A stretch of 64,000 bases of DNA, taken from assembly GCF_036417355.1 (NCBI RefSeq), contig NZ_CP143889.1, positions 62,001 through 126,000 on the forward strand, given 5' to 3'. A model generated the notes under the pieces. The model ran no database searches, was not told the DNA's origin, and saw only the letters and a program-made list of their open reading frames with translations. The position numbers were made by a program, and so were the translations under genes. This DNA comes from Akkermansia sp. RCC_12PD. Its GTDB lineage: Bacteria > Verrucomicrobiota > Verrucomicrobiia > Verrucomicrobiales > Akkermansiaceae. Position 1 is the stretch's first letter. Each line of letters begins with the position of its first letter. Positions 58,392 through 64,000 of this stretch are shown here, one piece after another.

Positions 58392-58671
58392 AACCTTTAT
58401 CTATGAGGGGAGTAAAACACGGGAAAAATACCGCAACAAAAAGAAAATAACGGATTCCTAATCCGTACATTTATTTTGCCGTTTGTCCCCCGTATAACTT
58501 CTAGAAGGTCATGGGTAAAGAGAAATGGTCAAAAAAGACCAGAACTAAATTAGAATGATCATTTTCAATGTTTTATGAAAAAACAAGGCATTCATTATTA
58601 ATAATTCACGTTGTTAACGGATTAGGAATCCGGGGAATACCGTCTCATCCTCCCTTTCCAGATATCTGTCA
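58392..58671. other. AT-rich intergenic region upstream of the PEP-CTERM gene
   Basis: It contains the inverted-repeat pair described separately and a TGGTC-A6-GACCA hairpin (58526-58541). It should hold the promoter of the PEP-CTERM gene. Confidence 0.5.
58451..58632. repeat. Pair of 16-bp inverted repeats flanking a 150-bp AT-rich segment
   Basis: CGGATTCCTAATCCGT at 58451-58466 and its exact reverse complement ACGGATTAGGAATCCG at 58617-58632 enclose 58467-58616. Each copy is also internally palindromic (CGGATT-N3-AATCCG). Read on the minus strand the left copy is followed by TTATTTTCTTTTT, so it also resembles a leader terminator. Candidates are an invertible switch, a pair of operator sites, or two terminator stems. 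Confidence 0.75.
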
Positions 58672-59574
58672 TTAAACAGATTTACCCATCATATCTCCCT
58701 GACGGGCAAACACTTCTATTCCTTCTCCCGTTTTTTTCAGAAGATCGGGAGCCAGCCTGATTCTGCCCGGTTCAAAAAAACACATCACTGTGGAGCCGCC
58801 AAATGCAAAATATCCCTTCTCCGCCCCTCTGGCAGCAAACTCTTCCGGAACGTAAGTCTCTTCAATAAGCCCTACGCCGGTGGCGCCCACCTCCAGCATG
58901 GCCACTTGACCCCAGGACTCCGACTGGATGAGCGTCAAATTCCGCTTGTTCGTCCACAGCCATGACAGGCTCCGGCTCAGGCAATACGGAGACACGCTGG
59001 CCAGGGGGCCGCCCATTCTCCTCCACATGCCGGGAATGCCGGAAACGGGAAAATGAAAGCGGTGATAATCCGTAGGACACAGGCGGGAAAGAACCACGGC
59101 GCCCTCCGCATACCGCTCCGCCAGGGAGGCATCCCCAAGCAGCGCGGGAAGATCGAAACGCTGGCCTTTCACAAAAACGCCGCTGATGCGGTCTGCCCGC
59201 TCCCAGCCCATGTGGCGGGCGTCCGCCGGGAAAACAGCCGTCTCCTCCCCTCCGGACAACGGACGCGCCCCGGCTTTCAGGCGACGGTAGAAAAAATCGT
59301 TGAAATGTTTAAACTCTCCCAGCCCTTTGAGGGACTCCTCCATGTTAATGCCGTACTCCTCCACAAAGGCGGGAATGCCTTTGGCGCTGGAAGGCCGGTT
59401 CTTCCACCACCCCATCAGGGCGGAAAACATGCCGCGCTTGACCAGAGCATGCAGGGCAAGCCTCCCGGAAGCGGTGCCGTAAATCCACTGGAGGTACTTC
59501 TCCCCCAGCACCTGTTCCTGCTCCACTCGGCCCGTATAACGGTTATAATAGCTTATGCCCTCCATGAAAGGCAT
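58672..59574 (-). CDS. psd: Phosphatidylserine decarboxylase
   Basis: A 300-residue enzyme that makes phosphatidylethanolamine at the inner membrane. The FNDFFYRRLKAGARPL block (about 91-106), FVKGQRFDLPALLGD, PTDYHRFHFPVSG (catalytic His) and the C-terminal FAFGGSTVMCFFEPGRI are characteristic. The GGST motif replaces the usual LGST as self-cleavage site for the pyruvoyl cofactor, with the Ser retained, so the protein should process normally into beta and alpha chains. An ATG at 59565 is an alternative start. It is 53 bases downstream of the Sel1-repeat gene in the same direction. No phosphatidylserine synthase is adjacent. Confidence 0.93.
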   Translation of the reverse strand: MPFMEGISYYNRYTGRVEQEQVLGEKYLQWIYGTASGRLALHALVKRGMFSALMGWWKNRPSSAKGIPAFVEEYGINMEESLKGLGEFKHFNDFFYRRLKAGARPLSGGEETAVFPADARHMGWERADRISGVFVKGQRFDLPALLGDASLAERYAEGAVVLSRLCPTDYHRFHFPVSGIPGMWRRMGGPLASVSPYCLSRSLSWLWTNKRNLTLIQSESWGQVAMLEVGATGVGLIEETYVPEEFAARGAEKGYFAFGGSTVMCFFEPGRIRLAPDLLKKTGEGIEVFARQGDMMGKSV

Positions 59575-59627
59575 AGAGTGTCGTTCCCTGCCCTTTTTGT
59601 CCAGTCGAAAGACAGCCTCCTGACGGA

Positions 59628-60290
59628 CTAGGAACCCTTCAGCCGTTCCAAGGCATCCTCGGCGCCGAATGCCAGACTGCCTGCCGCACGTTCATACCAT
59701 TCCCGTGCAAGGTTCAAGTCCTGCGGCACTCCGTTGCCGTGTTCATAACAGGCGCCCAGCAGGTACTGGGCATCTGCCTCGTCCCCTTCCTCCGCCGCTT
59801 TTCTCAGCCAATGCATGAATAAAGCGTCATTCTTCTTCACCAGCCCCCCTTCCCGGTACTCCAGAGCCAGCGCAAACATGGCCTCCGGCTCCTCCTGCTC
59901 CGCGGCGCGCTGAAGCCAGAGCAGAGCCTTGGCATCATCTTTCTGTACAGCCAGTCCTTCTCTGAAACACTCGTACAGGCAAAAGGCGGCGTCCCTGTCT
60001 CCGGCATTGGCCTCCCGATTCAATCCGGGAAGCGCCTTGTGAAACCACTCATCCGCCAATACGGCATCTCTGGAAACGCCATTTCCCTTCTGATACATGC
60101 GTCCCGCCTGAAACTGGGAATACGCATCGCCCGACTCCGCCTTCCGGATAATGCTCCCCCATAACTCCTTCAACGATCTGTCCACCTTCCTGAGCTGCCA
60201 CTTGGAATACAGCCACAGCGCTCCCCCTGCCAGAAGTACCAGAAAGAGGGGACTCCACTCCAAAAGATCTTTCAACCAATCCTTTTGCAT
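59628..60290 (-). CDS. Membrane-anchored Sel1-repeat (TPR-like) protein
   Basis: A 220-residue protein with an N-terminal transmembrane helix (WSPLFLVLLAGGALWLYSKW, about 13-32). At least four Sel1-like repeats follow: AYSQFQAGRMYQKGNGVSRD, FCLYECFREGLAVQKDDAKA, AMFALALEYREGGLVKKNDA and AQYLLGACYEHGNGVPQDLN. Sel1 repeats form alpha-solenoids for protein-protein contacts. Function unknown. Likely co-transcribed with psd. Confidence 0.85.
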   Translation of the reverse strand: MQKDWLKDLLEWSPLFLVLLAGGALWLYSKWQLRKVDRSLKELWGSIIRKAESGDAYSQFQAGRMYQKGNGVSRDAVLADEWFHKALPGLNREANAGDRDAAFCLYECFREGLAVQKDDAKALLWLQRAAEQEEPEAMFALALEYREGGLVKKNDALFMHWLRKAAEEGDEADAQYLLGACYEHGNGVPQDLNLAREWYERAAGSLAFGAEDALERLKGS

Positions 60291-60368
60291 ACCGTACTCA
60301 TATCACTCTTTTTCCTCCTTCCTGTCCATCACAAACTGCAAGTATGCAACATATAACAGCGTCCCCGC

Positions 60369-61732
60369 GTTGCAATCCACACACTCGTGAGGGTGCGACG
60401 TAGTAGCAATATCAAACGTGGCGCCCTGACATAGTTTCAATCCACGCACCCGTGAGGGTGCGACGGAAACCATCACGGGTACCCTCAACTCCATTGACCG
60501 TTTCAATCCACGCACCCGTGAGGGTGCGACCCGGCCGCCCTGATTGTTGTGCAGCTGGCGCGTGTTTCAATCCACGCACCCGTGAGGGTGCGACTTACAG
60601 GGAATTAGGGGGAAAGATAGCAAGCATAGTTTCAATCCACGCACCCGTGAGGGTGCGACTTATGACCGACGCCGAATTTGCCAACCTCCCCGCGGTTTCA
60701 ATCCACGCACCCGTCTTCCCCAATCGGAGTTTCAATCCACGCACCCATGAGGGTGCGACTGCAGCGGCAGTTGAGCCGGGAGTACGGGAAGCTGTTTCAA
60801 TCCACGCACCCATGAGGGTGCGACAGGCACCTATCAAGGACCGGACTTGGTCGGAGATGTTTCAATCCACGCACCCATGAGGGTGCGACCCGGAGCTTTT
60901 GCTGATGGCGCGGAGGCGGCCCTGTTTCAATCCACGCACCCATGAGGGTGCGACATCAGGGGCAAAAATGAGAGAGGAAATGAGAGAGGTTTCAATCCAC
61001 GCACCCATGAGGGTGCGACTTCTCTTCAATAAAAGGAGAGGTTAGAGAGGTAGGTTTCAATCCACGCACCCATGAGGGTGCGACTCAGTCTCATTCTTAT
61101 CGCGGGTATGAGGTACAGAGTTTCAATCCACGCACCCATGAGGGTGCGACTTTATTGCATGTGTGCGAAAAGTGTGATTGCTTGTTTCAATCCACGCACC
61201 CATGAGGGTGCGACTTGTTCATCACCCCGGAAACACGGCGTCCATCAGGTTTCAATCCACGCACCCATGAGGGTGCGACCAGTTTGATTCAGGTTAATTG
61301 ATTATGAGTGAAGTTTCAATCCACGCACCCATGAGGGTGCGACTGAGTGAGTTTGCCGCCCGTAGTGCGGAGGCTCAGTTTCAATCCACGCACCCATGAG
61401 GGTGCGACAACTCGCCAAGAAGTGGGCCGCTTCTGTGGAGGCGTTTCAATCCACGCACCCATGAGGGTGCGACCGGATGGTATCATGGAGTTTTGCGCAA
61501 CGCAAAGTTTCAATCCACGCACCCATGAGGGTGCGACTCGATTGCCGCGTCAATCACATCGGCTGCCTTGAGTTTCAATCCACGCACCCATGAGGGTGCG
61601 ACGCACTTTTCACCTCGGCTATTAACGGCGTTTGATGTTTCAATCCACGCACCCATGAGGGTGCGACATGATTCTTTTGGCAATTATGTCATAGTCAAAA
61701 GGTTTCAATCCACGCACCCATGAGGGTGCGAC
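60369..61732 (-). CRISPR. CRISPR array, 22 repeats, type I-C-like repeat
   Basis: The 31-bp repeat reads GTTTCAATCCACGCACCC on the plus strand, then ATGAGGGTGCGAC or GTGAGGGTGCGAC. The minus-strand form ends in ATTGAAAC, the usual 3' handle of type I-C repeats, so transcription is probably leftward with the leader at 61733. There are 20 full spacers of 33-35 bp. Repeats start at 60369 (degenerate, leader-distal), 60434, 60500, 60564, 60629, 60695 (truncated to 20 bp), 60729, 60794 and then every 64-66 bp to 61702. The five full or partial repeats from 60434 to 60695 carry CCCGTGAG; all from 60729 onward carry CCCATGAG. No cas gene lies in the window. Confidence 0.98.
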
Positions 61733-61915
61733 GGCCTGAAGCGCAGGGATTGAAGGTCAGAGGTCCAAATGGCGTTTTGCGCCAACCTGTTCAATCATCC
61801 TGCGCTTTGCAGGTCGTAATGATGAGTGGTTCGTTTGTCAATCTTCAAGCCTCAATGACGTACAGAGTGCGCCAGTTTCCCGGCGATTTTCTGTGAGCTT
61901 GGGGTTGGCGCAAGG
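61733..61915 (-). promoter_or_regulatory. CRISPR leader
   Basis: On the minus strand this reads TTGCGCCAACCCCAAGCTCA, then AAAATCGCCGGGAAACTGGCGC, split here as AAAATCGCCGGG and AAACTGGCGC, ending at the first repeat. The GCGC-AACCCCAAGC start and the GGGA...GCGC inverted half resemble leaders of type I-C systems, where they directly follow cas2. Here no cas2 precedes it. The side fits the degenerate repeat at the other end. Confidence 0.75.
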
Positions 61916-62203
61916 GGGCCGCAGCAGAAAGGACATGCACGAATTGTTTCATGTTCCTGCCATGACCGCTTTGTGCACAGTCAGGTGGTATGCCGACATG
62001 CTAGCCATTCCCTGGGGGAACGTCCAGAAGCTTCTTCGAACACCACCGTCATTCCCGGCTTGTCTTTCATCCGTATTCCCGGTTCATTTTTCCAGGACAG
62101 TCCCGGCATTTGTCCACAGAGTTTTCAAGGGTGAGTTCCGCTTTTTTTCCGGCCTCCATTTTCATTCCCGCCCATTTGTTAGTTTCTTTTCCGCCAACAT
62201 GAA
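61916..62203. other. Region between CRISPR leader and ilvB, no cas gene seen
   Basis: In a complete type I-C locus cas2 would end next to the leader. Neither strand shows a Cas2-like frame. A plus-strand frame of 108 residues at 61893-62219 runs against the leader and has no family character. Confidence 0.5.
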
Positions 62204-62231
62204 ACGGGGCCGCCCTTAAGGGCGGCCCCGT
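62201..62231 (-). terminator. Terminator hairpin of ilvB
   Basis: A perfect 12-bp stem, ACGGGGCCGCCC (62204-62215) with GGGCGGCCCCGT (62220-62231) and a TTAA loop. On the minus strand only three T follow. It lies 35 bases beyond the ilvB stop. Confidence 0.7.
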
Positions 62232-62265
62232 CTTGAATGATGGTGAACGGGAAATGTTTTTCGCC

Positions 62266-64000
62266 CTACAGGGCGGTCGGGATTTCCTTGCCGAGTTCGG
62301 ACGCCTTTTTGGCAGTACCGTCGCCGGCGATGCGTTCCAGGATCACGTCCTTGTAACTCATGCCGCCCAGAATCATCGGCAGAACATGCACGTCATGGGG
62401 AACCATCACGTCCAGAACGTATGCCTCCGGGGATTCAATCATGCGGGTGATTGCTGCGGGAAGTTCCTCAATGCGGAGCACACGCTCGCATTTGACGCCG
62501 AACCCGGCGCAGATGAGCGGATAATTCGGGTAGATGATATCTTCCGTCTTGTGGGTGGGGTCGTAGTCGTCGTGCGGGTCCGCCAGGAAGGTCTGCGCGC
62601 GGTTGGAGTCGTACTTCAGGTCTTCCCACTGTACTACCATGCCCAGATGCTGGTTGTTCAGGATGATGCATTTGACGGGCATGCGCTCCACGTGGATGGT
62701 CGCCAGCTCCTGAATGTTCATGAGCATGGAGCCGTCTCCGTCTATGTTGACGACCAGCTTGTCCGGATAGGCCAGGCAGGCGCCCATGGCGGCGGGGAGG
62801 CCGTAGCCCATGGTGCCCAGGCCGCCGGACGTGGCCAGGCGGCGGGGCTTGTCAAATTTGAAGAACTGGGCGGCGAACATCTGGTGCTGGCCCACGCCGG
62901 TGCAGATGATGGGGTCCTTGTCCGCCGTCTGGCGGTAGAGTTCCTCAATCACGGACTGCGGAGCGATGTAGCCCTTGCGGTCTTCATAGGAGAAGGGGTA
63001 CTGTTCCTTCCAGCCTTCGATCGTCTTGAACCATTCCGGCGTACGGGTGAAGCCGGAGGATTTGCGTTCCCACCCCTTCCCTGCCAGGGCCGCGTTGAGA
63101 ACGCCGAGGGCGTCCTTCACGTTGGCGCGGATGGGATGGGCGACTTTTTTGTTTTTGTTAATCTCGGACGCGTCAATGTCAATGTGGACGATAGTGGAGT
63201 CCGGACAGAACATGCTGACGGCTCCCGTCACACGGTCGTCAAAGCGTGCGGCCAGGGCGATGACCAGGTCCGCTTCATTCACGGCATTGTTGGCAAACAC
63301 GGCTCCGTGCATGCCCAGCCATCGGAGGGAGAGCGGGTGAGTTTCCGGCATGGCCCCGATGCCCATCAGGGTGGTTGCCACGGGAATCTGGGTGCGTTCC
63401 GCGAATTCCAGCAGGTCCGCGGAGGCTTCCGCGGTGATGATGCCGCCGCCGGCATAGATGACGGGACGGCTGGCGTTTTCAATCAGGGGGATGAGGGCTT
63501 CCAGCTCTTCCACGGGAACGGGCAGCACCGGATTGTAGCCGGGGAGGTCCATTTCCATGTCGAAGTCCGGAGTGAAGACGGCTTCCTGCACGTCCTTGGG
63601 CATGTCAATCACCACAGGGCCGGGACGGCCCGTGGAAGCGATGTAAAAGGCTTCCTTCATGATGCGGGGCAGTTCTTCCGGTTCCGTGACCAGATAACTG
63701 TGCTTCACGATGGGGGCGGTCATGCCGAACACGTCCGTTTCCTGGAAAGCGCCGCGGCCAATCAGGGAGCGCATGACCTGCGCGGTGATAGCCACCAGGG
63801 GCGTGGAGTCCAGATAGGCGTCCGCAATGGAGGTGATCATGTTGGTGGCGCCGGGGCCGGAAGTGGAGATACAGACGCCCACCTTGCCCGTAACACGGCC
63901 GTAGCCTTCCGCTCCAAACGCGCCGCCCTGTTCGTGGCGGGGGAGGATGGTCCGGATTTTGGGCTGATGGCTCAGGGCCTGGTGAATCGGCATGCTGGCG
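62266..64000 (-). CDS. ilvB: Acetolactate synthase, large (catalytic) subunit, 5' end outside window
   Basis: Partial: 577 residues visible, the first codons (roughly 25-30 residues) lie beyond 64000, where the frame is still open. A ThDP enzyme that forms acetolactate in branched-chain amino acid synthesis. Seen: the ThDP-activating Glu in RHEQGGAFGAEGYGR, SGPGATNMITSIADAY, QETDVFGMTAPIVKHSY, GRPGPVVIDMPKDVQ, FDDRVTG, and the Mg/ThDP motif NIDGDGSMLMNIQELATI with NNQHLGMVVQWEDL. The regulatory small subunit is not seen downstream, where the terminator and CRISPR leader lie, so it is encoded upstream or elsewhere. Confidence 0.95.
   Translation of the reverse strand, partial: ASMPIHQALSHQPKIRTILPRHEQGGAFGAEGYGRVTGKVGVCISTSGPGATNMITSIADAYLDSTPLVAITAQVMRSLIGRGAFQETDVFGMTAPIVKHSYLVTEPEELPRIMKEAFYIASTGRPGPVVIDMPKDVQEAVFTPDFDMEMDLPGYNPVLPVPVEELEALIPLIENASRPVIYAGGGIITAEASADLLEFAERTQIPVATTLMGIGAMPETHPLSLRWLGMHGAVFANNAVNEADLVIALAARFDDRVTGAVSMFCPDSTIVHIDIDASEINKNKKVAHPIRANVKDALGVLNAALAGKGWERKSSGFTRTPEWFKTIEGWKEQYPFSYEDRKGYIAPQSVIEELYRQTADKDPIICTGVGQHQMFAAQFFKFDKPRRLATSGGLGTMGYGLPAAMGACLAYPDKLVVNIDGDGSMLMNIQELATIHVERMPVKCIILNNQHLGMVVQWEDLKYDSNRAQTFLADPHDDYDPTHKTEDIIYPNYPLICAGFGVKCERVLRIEELPAAITRMIESPEAYVLDVMVPHDVHVLPMILGGMSYKDVILERIAGDGTAKKASELGKEIPTAL

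Noticed and set aside
60452-61571. Several open frames inside the CRISPR array
   Set aside because: Their translations repeat FNPRTHEGAT or VSIHAPMRVR, which is simply the CRISPR repeat read in frame.
61893-62219. Possible cas2-like or other small gene beside the CRISPR leader
   Set aside because: The 108-residue translation has no Cas2 features, runs in the wrong direction and overlaps the leader.

Overview
The window most likely comes from an Akkermansia genome (Verrucomicrobiota), close to A. muciniphila. The grounds are a dense set of secreted mucin-type glycosidases (GH35, GH20, three GH2, one sulfatase), a PEP-CTERM protein, few Shine-Dalgarno sequences, and above all a cobamide-salvage operon that pairs a fused CobD-CobQ protein with the remodelling hydrolase CbiR, which was described from A. 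muciniphila. This assignment rests on gene content and order recognised by eye, not on alignment.

Layout. 1-9.6 kb: the end of an unidentified gene, dihydrolipoyl dehydrogenase, an SAH/MTA deaminase-like amidohydrolase, a small outer-membrane barrel, a secreted GH35 beta-galactosidase and an orphan peptide-type solute-binding protein. 9.6-19.6 kb: vitamin B12. A TonB-dependent receptor sits behind a cobalamin riboswitch. Divergent from it is a tightly coupled operon: P-loop kinase, cobDQ fusion, cbiB, cobT, cobS, cbiR, cobU. Together these can import, trim and rebuild cobamides, but no corrin-ring synthesis genes are present. 19.8-24.5 kb: a decayed barrel gene, tRNA-Leu(CAA), and an AT-richer accessory block with two diverged tandem copies of a phage-fibre-like module, both partly broken.

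25-34 kb: a GntR/LacI-type regulator, a pyrophosphate-type phosphofructokinase, a membrane protein, a small monooxygenase, an acetyltransferase bracketed by 14-bp direct repeats, and a three-gene operon (isochorismatase-like hydrolase, monooxygenase-membrane fusion, YtcJ-like amidohydrolase). 34-46.4 kb: GH20 hexosaminidase, RarA and three GH2 enzymes. 46.7-52 kb: a stand-alone tyrosine recombinase, a speA-nspC polyamine operon and a lipoprotein. 52-60 kb: a sulfatase, leuS-rpe, a PEP-CTERM protein preceded by a pair of 16-bp inverted repeats, psd and a Sel1-repeat protein. 60.4-61.7 kb: a 22-repeat CRISPR array of type I-C character with its leader but no cas genes in the window. The window ends inside ilvB.

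The least explained structures are the direct-repeat-bracketed acetyltransferase, the tRNA-anchored duplicated fibre module, the inverted-repeat pair upstream of the PEP-CTERM gene, the internal deletion and two-block repeat structure of the CRISPR array, and the unassigned P-loop kinase at the head of the cobamide operon, which could supply threonine phosphate to the CobD domain.
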